A stretch of 64,000 nucleotides of DNA from [Bacillus] selenitireducens MLS10 (GCF_000093085.1 NC_014219.1:2410384-2474383); one strand, 5' to 3'. Shown: positions 8,993 to 17,842, counted from the stretch's first letter. Numbers and translations are program-made. The notes: generated from the letters alone by a model not told the origin.

Positions 8993-9849
8993 GACGAGAT
9001 TCCTCCCTTTTCCCATAAACTTTTCTCTGAATCTGCAAGGATTTGTCTGATCAATGCCTTGAATCGCGGTTTCGCCTTTGCGGCAACCTCAATGACTTCT
9101 TCATGTGTGATCCCTTCGATTGATTCTCCAACCGCCATATCTGTAATGCAGGAGATCCCCAGTACCTTCATGCCCATATGTTTAGCAACTGTTGCTTCCG
9201 GAACTGTCGACATCCCAACGACATCGGCACCGCATGTACGAAGCATGATCAACTCGGCACCGGCCATATAGACAGGGCCGCTTACTGCGGTATAGACGCC
9301 GCGCTTTAAATCAGCTTCCTGACCGATCCGTTTGCCGATATCCATCGCAAACGAACGGAGTTCCTTCGTGTATACCTCACTCATGTCCGGAAACCTCGGA
9401 CCGTAATCATCGAGATTTGGTCCGAGAAGCGGGTTGGAGCCGGTAAAATTGATATGATCGTCAATGATCATCAGATCTCCCGGCTTAAATGATGGATTCA
9501 TCGCACCGCATGCATTCGTCACAATCATTCCCTCACAGCCGAGGTCATGCATAACCCTGACCGGAAACGTAACCTCCTGCATCGTGTAGCCTTCGTAATA
9601 ATGAAAGCGGCCTTGCATCGCAAGCACCATCTTTCCTTCAAGCTTTCCATACACAAGTTGCCCTTTATGACCGGCTACCGTTGAAACAGGAAAATGAGGC
9701 ACCTTTTCAAACGAAATAAAAACGGCATCTTCAATCTCGTCTGCGAGCTCTCCCAATCCGGAGCCGAGAATCATGGCGACTTCGGGCTTTTCTTGTATGT
9801 GACTGTCTATATATGCGGCAGCTTCTTTAATCATATTTTCTGTAATCAT
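8989..9849 (-). CDS. Second trimeric purine-nucleoside phosphorylase paralogue, altered base-binding residues
   Basis: 286 residues of the trimeric (PNP/MTAP-type) phosphorylase family, with the phosphate site GSGLGELAD and [12 protein letters not shown], and [12 protein letters not shown]. Compared with the adjacent pupG product, two purine-site positions differ. The Glu of GPVYETPAE (human PNP Glu201) is Met in GPVYMAGAE. The Asn of CISNMAAG (human Asn243) is Asp in CITDMAVG. Asp at that position is typical of 6-amino-purine users such as MTA phosphorylase. It lies 15 bp after pupG and overlaps pdp by 4 nt. A family role in nucleoside phosphorolysis is sure; adenosine-type specificity is inference. 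Confidence 0.88.
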   Translation of the reverse strand: MITENMIKEAAAYIDSHIQEKPEVAMILGSGLGELADEIEDAVFISFEKVPHFPVSTVAGHKGQLVYGKLEGKMVLAMQGRFHYYEGYTMQEVTFPVRVMHDLGCEGMIVTNACGAMNPSFKPGDLMIIDDHINFTGSNPLLGPNLDDYGPRFPDMSEVYTKELRSFAMDIGKRIGQEADLKRGVYTAVSGPVYMAGAELIMLRTCGADVVGMSTVPEATVAKHMGMKVLGISCITDMAVGESIEGITHEEVIEVAAKAKPRFKALIRQILADSEKSLWEKGGISS

Positions 9850-9864
9850 TCCGGTTGCCCCCTG

Positions 9865-10680
9865 TTACAGTTGGTTGATAATTTCTTTAACAAATCTGAG
9901 GAAATCATGACGGACCTGTTCCGTTGTTTCCATCACTTCATCATGGGTCAAAGGCTGATCAAGAATACCTGCCGCCATATTTGAAATACAAGAGATACCA
10001 AGCACTTTCATCTCACTGTGTCTCGCAGCAATGACTTCGGGAACCGTTGACATACCAACTGCATCTGCACCCATTGTTCGCAGCATGCGAACTTCTGCAG
10101 GGGTTTCATAGACCGGCCCTGTGTTCCCTGCATAAACCCCCTCTTGCACAGAGATTCCGACGGTTTTTGCAGCCTGATGGGCAAGTTCAATGTATTCTTT
10201 TGTATATGCCTGGGACATATCAGGGAAGCGAACACCCACTTCTTCATCATTCGGGCCAATGAGCGGATTCGTCCCGAACATATTCAAATGATCTTTGATG
10301 ATCATCAGATCACCTGCCTGGAAGGATTCATTAACCCCCCCGGCAGCATTTGTGACAATCAGGGATTCTACACCGATCGCTTTCATGACTCTTACCGGCA
10401 GGGTCACTGTCTGCATGTCATAGCCCTCATAAAAATGAAAGCGCCCCTGCATGGCAACAACCGTTTTTCCTTTCAGTTCTCCAATAACCAGCTGGCCTTT
10501 GTGGCCTGCCACTGTCGAGGCAGGAAAACCGGGAATCTCGTTATAAGGAATGACAACAGGTGATTCGATTTCATCTGCGAGTACACCTAGTCCCGAGCCG
10601 AGAATGAGGCCGATGGATGGCTTCTTATCAAGTTTTGATTCAATAAATTGTCTGGCTTCGTTCATTTTTTCGATGTTCAT
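9865..10680 (-). CDS. pupG: Purine-nucleoside phosphorylase (inosine/guanosine type)
   Basis: 271-residue trimeric PNP that cleaves inosine and guanosine (and the deoxy forms) with phosphate. It has the canonical site residues: GSGLGVLAD, GRFHFYEGY, VTNAAGGVN, GPVYETPAE (base-binding Glu) and CISNMAAG (base-binding Asn). It lies 4 bp after deoB, the same order as drm-pupG in B. subtilis. The paralogue immediately downstream has changed both base-contact residues, so this is the copy most likely to keep 6-oxopurine specificity. Confidence 0.95.
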   Translation of the reverse strand: MNIEKMNEARQFIESKLDKKPSIGLILGSGLGVLADEIESPVVIPYNEIPGFPASTVAGHKGQLVIGELKGKTVVAMQGRFHFYEGYDMQTVTLPVRVMKAIGVESLIVTNAAGGVNESFQAGDLMIIKDHLNMFGTNPLIGPNDEEVGVRFPDMSQAYTKEYIELAHQAAKTVGISVQEGVYAGNTGPVYETPAEVRMLRTMGADAVGMSTVPEVIAARHSEMKVLGISCISNMAAGILDQPLTHDEVMETTEQVRHDFLRFVKEIINQL

Positions 10681-10684
10681 CTGA

Positions 10685-11878
10685 TCACTTCCCTTTCTTC
10701 AGTTCCGGCAAGAAGCTCGTGCCGTGTTTAGGCAATTTAACCTGGAAATTATCTGCAATTGTTGCACCGATATCTGCGAACGTCATTCTTGTACCAAGAT
10801 CAATGGCACGGTTCAGCTTTTTGCTGTATGCAATCAATGGCACATATTCCCTTGTATGATCGGTTCCTGAATGAACCGGATCATTACCATGATCGGCAGT
10901 GATGATGAGGAGATCCTCATCCTTCATGGCTTCAAGGACTTCCGGCAGACGCTCATCGTATTCCTCAAGCGCTTTACCGTAACCAAGCGGGTCGCGACGA
11001 TGGCCGAATTTGGCATCGAAATCAACCAGGTTCAAGAAGCTTAAGCCCGTGAATTCCATTTTCAGTGATTCATTCAATTTATCCATGCCGTCCATATTGT
11101 CTTCCGTGCGCATCGATTGGGTTATCCCTTCGCCGTCGTAAATATCTGATATCTTGCCAATGGCAATGGAGTCTAGACCTGCATCTTTGATTTCATTCAT
11201 AACGGTTCGGCCAAATGGCTTCAGGGCATAATCGTGCCGATTTGACGTTCGTTCCCATTTTCCTTCTGTACCGACGAACGGACGTGCAATGACGCGACCC
11301 ACCATGTATTTCTCATCGAGGGTCAGTTCTCTGGCCATTTCACAAATTTCCCACAGTTCTTCAGGGGGAACAACCTCTTCGTGAGCGGCAATTTGAAGCA
11401 CAGAATCCGCAGATGTATAGATTATCAGATCGCCTGTATCAACGTGTTGCTGACCGTACTCGACCAGTATTTCAGTACCGGAAGCCGGTTTATTACCAAG
11501 CACTTTGCGCCCTGTCTTTTGTTCGATTTCCTGAATCAGTTCATCAGGAAATCCGTCAGGAAACGTACGGAATGGCTTATCAATATAAAGGCCCATAATT
11601 TCCCAATGACCGGTCATCGTATCTTTCCCCACGGACTTCTCCTGCATAAAACCATAGCTTCCCAAAGGCTGATCGACAGAAGTCTGACCTTTATAGCTTT
11701 TCACTTTCGTCAGACCCAGTGAATCCATGACAGGCATATTCAGCCCGTTCATTTCTTCTGCGATATGACCGAGTGTATCAGAACCTTTGTCACCAAAGGC
11801 TTCGGCATCCGGCGCTTCTCCAATTCCAACTGAGTCCATTACAACGAGAAATACGCGATTAAATTCATAGTGATTCAT
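10685..11878 (-). CDS. deoB: Phosphopentomutase
   Basis: Interconverts (deoxy)ribose 1-phosphate and 5-phosphate, linking nucleoside cleavage to central metabolism. 397 residues of the alkaline-phosphatase superfamily. The metal and catalytic signatures are [38 protein letters not shown] and ITADHGNDP. The ATG at 11878 has AGGAGG 8 nt upstream. It heads the operon deoB-pupG-PNP2-pdp and follows xerD, as drm does in B. subtilis. Confidence 0.97.
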   Translation of the reverse strand: MNHYEFNRVFLVVMDSVGIGEAPDAEAFGDKGSDTLGHIAEEMNGLNMPVMDSLGLTKVKSYKGQTSVDQPLGSYGFMQEKSVGKDTMTGHWEIMGLYIDKPFRTFPDGFPDELIQEIEQKTGRKVLGNKPASGTEILVEYGQQHVDTGDLIIYTSADSVLQIAAHEEVVPPEELWEICEMARELTLDEKYMVGRVIARPFVGTEGKWERTSNRHDYALKPFGRTVMNEIKDAGLDSIAIGKISDIYDGEGITQSMRTEDNMDGMDKLNESLKMEFTGLSFLNLVDFDAKFGHRRDPLGYGKALEEYDERLPEVLEAMKDEDLLIITADHGNDPVHSGTDHTREYVPLIAYSKKLNRAIDLGTRMTFADIGATIADNFQVKLPKHGTSFLPELKKGK

Positions 11879-12021
11879 TGTACTAACCTCCTGTTAATCA
11901 TTTTATATATTTCAGGAACTGTTTGATGAATCCGGAAGTGAAGAAACAGAACCTTACTCAACAATAGATCAAGCTTCTCATCGTCTTTACCTGTCCCATA
12001 CCCCAAGTGGTCTCGCTTCAC
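11875..12021 (-). CDS. Possible small ORF (48 codons) between xerD and deoB, overlapping the deoB start
   Basis: An open frame starting with GTG at 12021 runs to a TGA at 11875-11877 that overlaps the deoB ATG in the ATGA arrangement seen in coupled genes. The predicted peptide ends KMINRRLVQ and has an amphipathic middle ([17 protein letters not shown]). The AGGAGG upstream lies only 1 nt from the GTG, which is too close, so translation is doubtful. I do not recognise the product. It could be a leader peptide, a gene remnant or chance. Confidence 0.2.
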   Translation of the reverse strand: MKRDHLGYGTGKDDEKLDLLLSKVLFLHFRIHQTVPEIYKMINRRLVQ

Positions 12022-12060
12022 ACCTCCTGTCTGAAGTCAGACATCTTGCACGCTGCAACT

Positions 12061-12951
12061 TCACGCCCTCGGGTGATGTTTACGGTACACATCCCTCATT
12101 CTCGTTTGGGAAATATGGGTGTAAATCTGAGTGGTCGAAATATCAGAATGACCAAGCATCTCCTGGACCGACCTTAAGTCTGCACCATTTTCGAGAAGAT
12201 GTGTTGCGAACGAATGGCGCAGGGTGTGAGGACTGATTTCCTTTTGAATCCCCGCCTTTGTTGCAAGTGAACGAATCAGCTTCCAAAATCCCTGACGGCT
12301 GATCCGGTGACCGTGATGATTGACAAAGAGATCATGGTGCTCTTTGTCCTTCATCATGACAGGTCGCGCATGATCGAGATAAATCCGGATGGCTTCAGTC
12401 GCAAACTCTCCTAAAGGGATAATGCGCTCTGTATTGCCCTTTCCTGTACATTTCACAAAACCCATCTCCAAATTGAGATCTTTCAGTTCCAATGCACACA
12501 ACTCCGATACCCGCATTCCGGTTGAATACAGAACCTCAAGCATCGCAACTGTGCGAATATCAATAGGCCTGTTTCCTTCCGCTGCAGAAAAAAGCGCTTC
12601 CACTTCAGAGATCGCCAATGTTTTCGGCAGAATAGCCGGTTTTCTCGGGCGTTCAATATGAACAGCCGGATTCTCATCCATCTCTTTTTCGAGCATCAGG
12701 AATACATGAAGGGATTTGATCGCTGACAATGTCCGTGAGATTGAGCTCGATGCTTTTCCACTCTGATTCATCCACTGTAAATAGTGCAGCACATGTTTTT
12801 TATTTACATCTTTCCAAGAGAAAATCCCGTATGTGTCCTGCAAAAATGTAAGATAACCAGAAAGATCTCCGGCATAGGCTTCTATCGTTTTTGTCGACAA
12901 CCCTTTTTCTACGGACAAATAATGCGTATAGGTATCAATAGAACGATCCAT
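12061..12951 (-). CDS. xerD: Site-specific tyrosine recombinase XerD
   Basis: Chromosome-dimer resolution at dif with XerC (CodV). 296 residues, identical in length to B. subtilis XerD. The N-terminal SAM-like core-binding domain (1-90) is followed by the catalytic domain with R in STGMRVSEL, K in TGKGNTE, HTLRHSFATH, LGHSDISTTQ and the nucleophile Tyr in QIYTH. The ATG at 12951 has GGGAGGGG 3-5 nt upstream. Located between fur and deoB, as in B. subtilis, but the small yqzK gene normally between it and fur is not present. Confidence 0.95.
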   Translation of the reverse strand: MDRSIDTYTHYLSVEKGLSTKTIEAYAGDLSGYLTFLQDTYGIFSWKDVNKKHVLHYLQWMNQSGKASSSISRTLSAIKSLHVFLMLEKEMDENPAVHIERPRKPAILPKTLAISEVEALFSAAEGNRPIDIRTVAMLEVLYSTGMRVSELCALELKDLNLEMGFVKCTGKGNTERIIPLGEFATEAIRIYLDHARPVMMKDKEHHDLFVNHHGHRISRQGFWKLIRSLATKAGIQKEISPHTLRHSFATHLLENGADLRSVQEMLGHSDISTTQIYTHISQTRMRDVYRKHHPRA

Positions 12952-13038
12952 ATGCCCCTCCCGAATCAAGTTGTTCGTACCTCTTACAGAATAGCATACT
13001 TTTTGCCATCTTCATATACTTTATCCATGAAATCCACA

Positions 13039-13067
13039 GAAAAAACAACCCGGATATCCGGATTGTT
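13039..13067 (-). terminator. Intrinsic terminator after fur
   Basis: Minus strand AACAATCCG, a 6-nt loop and CGGGTTGTT (one T-G pair) followed by TTTTTCT. It lies 12 bp after the fur stop and isolates fur from xerD. Confidence 0.75.
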
Positions 13068-13078
13068 TTTGATTACGG

Positions 13079-13513
13079 TTATTGGCAACGATAGCATATG
13101 CCATGGAAAGTCAATCTGTGATCTTTAATCTGAAAGTTCCAGCGTGATTCGACCACTTTTTCCACATCATCGAGAAGGTCTTCCTGAATTTCATCCACAG
13201 CACCGCATTCAATACAAACAAGATGATGATGGAAGTGATTCGCACCTTCCTGGCGCAAATCGTATCGGGATACCCCGTCTCCAAAATTAATTTTATCAAC
13301 AATTTTTAATTCGGTTAACAGTTCAAGCGTCCTGTAAACCGTCGCAAGTCCAATTTCCGGATATTTCTCTTTGACCAGCATGTAGACATCCTCTGCACTG
13401 AGGTGGTCATCTTCATTCTCAAGAAGAACTCTGACAGTCGCCTCCCGTTGAGGGGTCAGTTTATAGCTTTGTGAGTGCAGTTGCTTTTTGATCCGTTCAA
13501 TACGTTGTTCCAT
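13079..13513 (-). CDS. fur: Ferric uptake regulator Fur
   Basis: 144-residue iron-responsive repressor. A winged-helix N-terminal half (SYKLTPQREATVRVLLE; LATVYRTLELL recognition region) precedes the His-rich dimerisation/metal domain (GANHFHHHLVCIECG, a C-terminal CYRC). Both CxxC pairs of the structural zinc site are present. Start ATG at 13513 after CAGGGGGAAG. Position (next to xerD) and the Fur boxes in its own promoter identify it as Fur rather than PerR or Zur, although paralogue specificity cannot be proved from sequence. Confidence 0.92.
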   Translation of the reverse strand: MEQRIERIKKQLHSQSYKLTPQREATVRVLLENEDDHLSAEDVYMLVKEKYPEIGLATVYRTLELLTELKIVDKINFGDGVSRYDLRQEGANHFHHHLVCIECGAVDEIQEDLLDDVEKVVESRWNFQIKDHRLTFHGICYRCQ

Positions 13514-13558
13514 CTTCTTCCCCCTGTTTGTACGATGTTCGGAACGATACCTTTAATC

Positions 13559-13588
13559 ATTATAAAGCTCTGGAAAAAGGGATGTCAA
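13559..13588 (-). promoter_or_regulatory. fur promoter
   Basis: Minus strand TTGACA (13583-13588), an 18-nt spacer and TATAAT (13559-13564): a perfect consensus sigma-A pair 45 nt upstream of the fur start. The nearest Fur box begins 2 bp upstream of the -35. Confidence 0.85.
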
Positions 13589-13589
13589 A

Positions 13590-13644
13590 TGAGAATCATT
13601 GTCTTTATCATTTTATAATCATTATCAAAAGATAATCATTATTT
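13590..13644. promoter_or_regulatory. Cluster of three Fur-box-like sites upstream of fur
   Basis: Compared with the 7-1-7 Fur box TGATAATNATTATCA, three sites are visible. 13613-13627 (TTATAATCATTATCA) has 1 mismatch, and 13590-13604 (TGAGAATCATTGTCT) and 13630-13644 (AGATAATCATTATTT) each have 3. The first abuts the fur -35, consistent with autoregulation. The last overlaps the 3' end of nudF. Confidence 0.75.
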
Positions 13645-14181
13645 TAAATGTCGCATTTCCATCACCTGAACCGCGTAAATTGTCTTGGCATCATGAATAT
13701 CGCCTGAACGAATCATGGCTTTCGCTTCTTCAAGTGAAACATCAACCCGCTCAACAAACTCATCCTCATCCGGGTTTGCCGCACCTTCCTCCAAATCCTC
13801 AGCGAGGAACACGTAAACCAGTTCATTGGCAAATCCGGGACTTGTATAAAAAGACACGAGTTCCGTCCATTGTTCTGCACGAATCCCCGTCTCTTCCTGT
13901 AACTCCCGTTTCGCAGATGAAAGGGGGTCTTCTCCTGGTTCAAGCTTCCCTGCCGGAATTTCTGCGATGGCTTTTTCGAGAGCCTTTCTGTATTGGCGGA
14001 CAAGAATCAGTTCACCGTTCCGGTTAAAGGCAATCACAGCAACAGCACCGTTATGATGGACCAGTTCCCGTTTTGAAGTTTTCCCGTCAGGAAGTGAGAC
14101 CTCTTGTACCTCAACTTCGATCACGTTACCTTTGAAAATCGGTTCTCTCGATATCGTTTTTTCCTCAAACAGCTTTTTCAC
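13639..14181 (-). CDS. nudF: ADP-ribose pyrophosphatase (Nudix hydrolase)
   Basis: Hydrolyses ADP-ribose to AMP and ribose 5-phosphate. 180 residues; the Nudix box GX5EX7REUXEEXGU is complete (GKLEPGEDP...KRELQEETGI, about residues 78-100). The GTG at 14181 is chosen because GAGGAG lies 7 nt upstream; the ATG at 14199 sits before that site and has none. It lies directly upstream of fur; in B. subtilis spoIIM lies between these genes but is absent here. Next to yqkF in divergent orientation. Confidence 0.92.
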   Translation of the reverse strand: MKKLFEEKTISREPIFKGNVIEVEVQEVSLPDGKTSKRELVHHNGAVAVIAFNRNGELILVRQYRKALEKAIAEIPAGKLEPGEDPLSSAKRELQEETGIRAEQWTELVSFYTSPGFANELVYVFLAEDLEEGAANPDEDEFVERVDVSLEEAKAMIRSGDIHDAKTIYAVQVMEMRHLK

Positions 14182-14302
14182 TGGACCACTCCTCTGCATA
14201 CTGACACAATCTCATTTCATTTTATCAGACTGGTCCATGGATTTCATGCTTAAATGCATAATCTCCCGCCCATCAGGGTAAGGGACTAACGGAGGTGTTT
14301 TC

Positions 14303-15217
14303 ATGAAACGAAATCAACTGGGCACGTCATCACTCTATGTATCGGAAATCGGACTGGGGTGCATGTCGTTCAGTGACAGCTATCCTGATAATGAACGGAT
14401 CATTCATGAAGCGATTGATCAGGGCGTCAATTTCTTTGACACAGCCGACCTTTACCAGCTTGGCATGAATGAGGAACATACAGGTAAGGCGCTGAAAGGT
14501 CGCCGCAGCGATATTATTCTTTCTTCCAAAGGCGGAAACGATTGGACCAAGGGTGACGGGACCTGGAGCTGGCGCCCGGAGAAGGCTTATTTAAAACAGG
14601 CCATTAAAGATTCGCTTAAACGTCTGAACACCGATTATCTCGATCTGTATCAGCTTCATGGCGGTACGATTGAAGACCCTTTCGACGAAGTCGTCGAAGC
14701 CTTTCAGGAAATGAAACAGGAAGGTCTCATTCGCGCTTGGGGAATTTCCTCAATCCGTCCAAATGTCATCAAGCGTTTCGCAGAAAACACGGACATTGAC
14801 AGTGTCATGATGCAATACAGTCTCCTTGACAGACGGCCCGAGGAAATGATGCCGCTTCTTGAACAGCATCAGATCTCCGTTATTGCAAGAGGACCCGTAG
14901 CGAAAGGGTTGTTAAGTGACGGGTGGAAAGAACGGCATCAAGAGGACGGATATCTCCAATACAGTAAAGACGAGCTTCAGGAAGTACTGCCCAGACTTGA
15001 AGATGAAGCCGGCAAAATGGGCATGTCTCTTCAGCACCTTGCTCTTCGCTATGTATTGGACCACCCACAGACCGCAACAGCCGTTCCTGGTGCAAGTTCC
15101 GTTAAGCAGGCAACCGATAATTCAGCTGCGGCGAATCATCAACCATTAAACGACAAAAAAATCGGCGCCCTGAAACTCATCACGAAAGAAGACAAATACG
15201 AGAACCACAGATCATAG
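14303..15217 (+). CDS. yqkF: Aldo/keto reductase, YqkF-like
   Basis: 304-residue NADPH-dependent aldo/keto reductase. The catalytic tetrad is readable: Asp in NFFDTADLY, Tyr of the same motif, Lys in LSSKGG and His in LYQLHGG. The C-terminal cofactor segment (AVPGASSVKQ) is intact. ATG at 14303 after GGAGGTG. It neighbours nudF as in B. subtilis. Substrate unknown; a general carbonyl-detoxifying role is likely. Confidence 0.88.
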   Translation: MKRNQLGTSSLYVSEIGLGCMSFSDSYPDNERIIHEAIDQGVNFFDTADLYQLGMNEEHTGKALKGRRSDIILSSKGGNDWTKGDGTWSWRPEKAYLKQAIKDSLKRLNTDYLDLYQLHGGTIEDPFDEVVEAFQEMKQEGLIRAWGISSIRPNVIKRFAENTDIDSVMMQYSLLDRRPEEMMPLLEQHQISVIARGPVAKGLLSDGWKERHQEDGYLQYSKDELQEVLPRLEDEAGKMGMSLQHLALRYVLDHPQTATAVPGASSVKQATDNSAAANHQPLNDKKIGALKLITKEDKYENHRS

Positions 15218-15230
15218 AGGACTGCCGATT

Positions 15231-15270
15231 CCGGGAGAAGGCGCTTTACCATGCCTTCTCCCGGTTTTTT
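15231..15270 (+). terminator. Intrinsic terminator after yqkF
   Basis: A 12-bp stem CCGGGAGAAGGC/GCCTTCTCCCGG with a 10-nt loop followed by T6; 13 bp after the yqkF stop. Confidence 0.9.
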
Positions 15271-15295
15271 CGTTGCGGCATTTATCTGCTGTCCA

Positions 15296-15976
15296 TCATG
15301 ACTCAGAATCATATTCCCGAACGATTTGCCTGTAGTAGTTCTCAAGATCTCCGTAATCAAAATAACCCTGCCGTCTGACCACAACTCTCCCATCCGGATC
15401 GATCATATAAGTGGTTGGTGTCACAAGAACCTCATACTCCTCACGTATGACACCATCCGGGTCCAAAACCACCGGGAATGGAAGACCGAAGTCATCCGCC
15501 AGCGTTGCGACTCCTTCTATACTGTGTTCAGTGGATGTCATATTCATGCCTAGAATCGTCACAGGATCGCCTGCTTCTTCGGCATAGGTTTCATGAAACT
15601 GTACATAATCAGGCAGTTTTTTCCGACAGGGTCCACACCATGAAGCCCACATATTTAAAATAACAAAATCACCTTGAAAATCACTCAAACTAACGAGATC
15701 CCCTTCAAGGGTCTCCAGTTCAAAATCCGGAGCCATGTAACCAGGCGAGAGCCCTGTTTCATCAGTCATTTCACCTTCCGACTCATCGATGAGCGATAGT
15801 TCAGAGGCAGGCTCACGTTCTATCCCGTTACTTTCAAGGTAAGACTCCAGGGCATCATTTTGTGATGCTTCCCGGTTTGAATCCACAATCAGATAAACCG
15901 ATACCGACACGGCTCCAATCAGTATCAGGACAGACATCCATTTTTTTATATTCATAGTTTCCAGACTGTTCAGCAT
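15296..15976 (-). CDS. Membrane-anchored thiol-disulfide oxidoreductase, ResA/TlpA-like
   Basis: A 219-226 residue extracytoplasmic thioredoxin-like protein. An N-terminal membrane anchor (KKWMSVLILIGAVSVSVYLI) is followed by an acidic linker and an AhpC/TSA-type thioredoxin domain with active site WASWCGPCRKKLP and cis-proline region VTPTTYMID. Such proteins reduce apocytochrome c or act in sporulation or envelope disulfide exchange. No cytochrome-c-biogenesis genes are adjacent. Start uncertain: the ATG at 15976 is listed, but the ATG at 15955 (MNIKKWMSV) gives a more typical N-terminus, and neither has a strong ribosome site. Confidence 0.85.
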   Translation of the reverse strand: MLNSLETMNIKKWMSVLILIGAVSVSVYLIVDSNREASQNDALESYLESNGIEREPASELSLIDESEGEMTDETGLSPGYMAPDFELETLEGDLVSLSDFQGDFVILNMWASWCGPCRKKLPDYVQFHETYAEEAGDPVTILGMNMTSTEHSIEGVATLADDFGLPFPVVLDPDGVIREEYEVLVTPTTYMIDPDGRVVVRRQGYFDYGDLENYYRQIVREYDSES

Positions 15977-16298
15977 GATTCATGCAACAGCCTTCGCCCC
16001 CCTCTTTACAAGATAGCCTCAACTTATTTCCTTGCAGTAAACCGCAAATACCTGACCGGATATTCAGGAGTACAATATTTATGAACAACTGGTCCATTGC
16101 TGTTACTTGCAGTTCTCTCTGTCTATCGTAGACGTAATGATCGGGAATGACAAGCGCTTGACACCGCGATAAAGTAATTTCACATTCGATAATACCTGCA
16201 AGCATTTTTCCGGTATTTACAAAACTGTAACACAATGCCCCCTCCAACTTTGGTACACTGTTCTATGGTATCTATTGATCAATCAACAGGAAAGGAAG
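15977..16298. other. Divergent intergenic region between the ResA-like gene and uppP
   Basis: About 320 bp without a credible gene; the minus frame 15855-16247 overlaps the ResA-like gene and has no family features. A TTGACA occurs at about 16157 on the plus strand but no -10 is correctly spaced. An extended -10-like TGGTACACT near 16250 is the best candidate for uppP, but weak. Confidence 0.4.
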
Positions 16299-17135
16299 AT
16301 GACTTTGACGTTATTTGAAGCAATTGTGTTCGGGATCGTTCAGGGATTAACCGAGTTTCTGCCTGTATCGAGTACGGCACATATTGTCATTACCCAACTC
16401 GTTTTCGGCTATACATTTCCAGGTTTGTCCTTTGAAATTTTTCTCCATATTGCATCTGTTCTTGCTGTAATGATGTATTTTTGGAAAGATTTATGGAGCG
16501 TAATCAAAGGGTTTGTTCTCTTCATTCTCCATCGTTCAAAGGAGCATCGCACTCAATTTTTCTTTGGAGTCTATATTCTGATTGCAACTGCAATCACCGG
16601 CGGACTCGGTGTGATGCTGAATGATTTTTTCGGGGATGCCTTTAAAACACCGGCTGTTATTGCAGGGGCACTGACGATTACAGGGCTGTCTCTCATCTTT
16701 ATCGAACGGTTCCATCAGTACGGCCAGCGTAAAGAAGAAGACATGTCAGTAAAAGATTCCATAATCGTGGGGCTCGGTCAGACGCTCGCCGTCGTACCCG
16801 GGATCTCAAGATCCGGCGCTACCCTCGTTGTGGCACTGTTGGCAGGTCTCGATCGTGAAACAGCCGTCCGCTATTCCTTTCTCCTCTCCATCCCGGTGAT
16901 CCTCGGATCGACCGTTCTTGCAGTGGGCGACTTTACAGCAGATATGGTCAATCATATCGGTATACTGAATTTGTTTGTCTCATTCATTGTGACCTTTATC
17001 TTCTCCGTCATCGGGATTATCTGGCTGATCAGCTTTTTAAAAAAGAGCAGACTGATTTATTTTGCCATCTATTGTTTTGTTATTGCCGCTCTCGTTCTTC
17101 TTTTCATTGATCCTTCCACTGTGATGGATGTCTAA
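16299..17135 (+). CDS. uppP: Undecaprenyl-diphosphatase
   Basis: Integral membrane enzyme that recycles the peptidoglycan lipid carrier by dephosphorylating undecaprenyl pyrophosphate; overproduction gives bacitracin resistance. 278 residues with both family motifs, EFLPVSSTAH (about residues 22-31) and PGISRSGAT (about 168-176), among eight hydrophobic segments. The ATG at 16299 has AGGAAAGG just upstream; a TTG at 16275 is not supported. Monocistronic, followed by a terminator. Confidence 0.94.
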   Translation: MTLTLFEAIVFGIVQGLTEFLPVSSTAHIVITQLVFGYTFPGLSFEIFLHIASVLAVMMYFWKDLWSVIKGFVLFILHRSKEHRTQFFFGVYILIATAITGGLGVMLNDFFGDAFKTPAVIAGALTITGLSLIFIERFHQYGQRKEEDMSVKDSIIVGLGQTLAVVPGISRSGATLVVALLAGLDRETAVRYSFLLSIPVILGSTVLAVGDFTADMVNHIGILNLFVSFIVTFIFSVIGIIWLISFLKKSRLIYFAIYCFVIAALVLLFIDPSTVMDV

Positions 17136-17140
17136 ACACG

Positions 17141-17175
17141 AAAATCCGGAACCTGTTTAAAAGGTCCGGATTTTT
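17141..17175 (+). terminator. Intrinsic terminator after uppP
   Basis: AATCCGGAACC paired with GGTCCGGATT (one bulged A), followed by T5; just after the uppP stop. Confidence 0.8.
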
Positions 17176-17201
17176 TGATGCATTCAAACGTTATAGAGGA
17201 T

Positions 17202-17729
17202 TTATTTTGCTGTAATTTCGAGAACTACCGTTTCGCCGGCAATGCCATCCATGCCTTCGTGCTTATCCATTGAAGCGACGGCATCATCGGCATTCGTGAT
17301 GACCATAGGTGTAATGGTGCTTTCCGCTTTCTCATTAACTAAATCGAGGTCAAACTCGATCAGCTTCTCACCTTTTGCAACTTTGTCTCCTTCTTTGACC
17401 AGCTGTTTAAATCCTTCACCCTTCATCGCTACGGTTTCAAGACCAATATGAATGAGCAGTTCGACACCATTCACCGTCTTCAAACCGACCGCGTGCTTCA
17501 TACTGTCAGACATTTGTACAACTTCAGCATGTACAGGTGCGTAGATCGCGCCTTCACTTGGTTTAATCGCAATACCGTCTCCCATCATTTTTTCAGAAAA
17601 TGTCGGATCCGGAACTTCGGATAATGATACGACTTCTCCATTGGCATACGCTGTTAATACGTCTTTCCCATCTGCCTCAGGCATTTCTACAGGCTCTTTC
17701 TTGCCCTTTCCGAATAATTTCTTAAGCAT
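17202..17729 (-). CDS. Stand-alone PTS glucose-type EIIA protein
   Basis: 175-residue EIIA(Glc) domain, the phosphocarrier between HPr and an EIIB. Motifs: FSEKMMGDGIAIKPSEG, the partner histidine in MKHAVGLK and the phosphorylated histidine in VELLIHIGLETV. No EIIB or EIIC domain is fused or adjacent, so it must serve transporters elsewhere. ATG at 17729 after AGGTG. Single gene; it could be called crr or ptsA in related annotations. Confidence 0.9.
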   Translation of the reverse strand: MLKKLFGKGKKEPVEMPEADGKDVLTAYANGEVVSLSEVPDPTFSEKMMGDGIAIKPSEGAIYAPVHAEVVQMSDSMKHAVGLKTVNGVELLIHIGLETVAMKGEGFKQLVKEGDKVAKGEKLIEFDLDLVNEKAESTITPMVITNADDAVASMDKHEGMDGIAGETVVLEITAK

Positions 17730-17842
17730 GTGTGTTCACCTGTCCTCTCTCAATTTGTATATACAACTATACTTTATATCAGAAATGTGAATTTGTAAAC
17801 ATTTCTGTACTCTCTTTATTTCTATTCCCGCCAAGTGCTTAT

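Noticed and set aside
12061-12951. Tyrosine recombinase considered as an integrase marking a mobile island
   Set aside because: Length, motifs and position next to fur and deoB identify housekeeping XerD; no attachment-site repeats were seen.
15855-16247. Minus-strand frame of 130 codons upstream of the ResA-like gene
   Set aside because: Overlaps the ResA-like gene in another frame, has irregular composition and no ribosome site.
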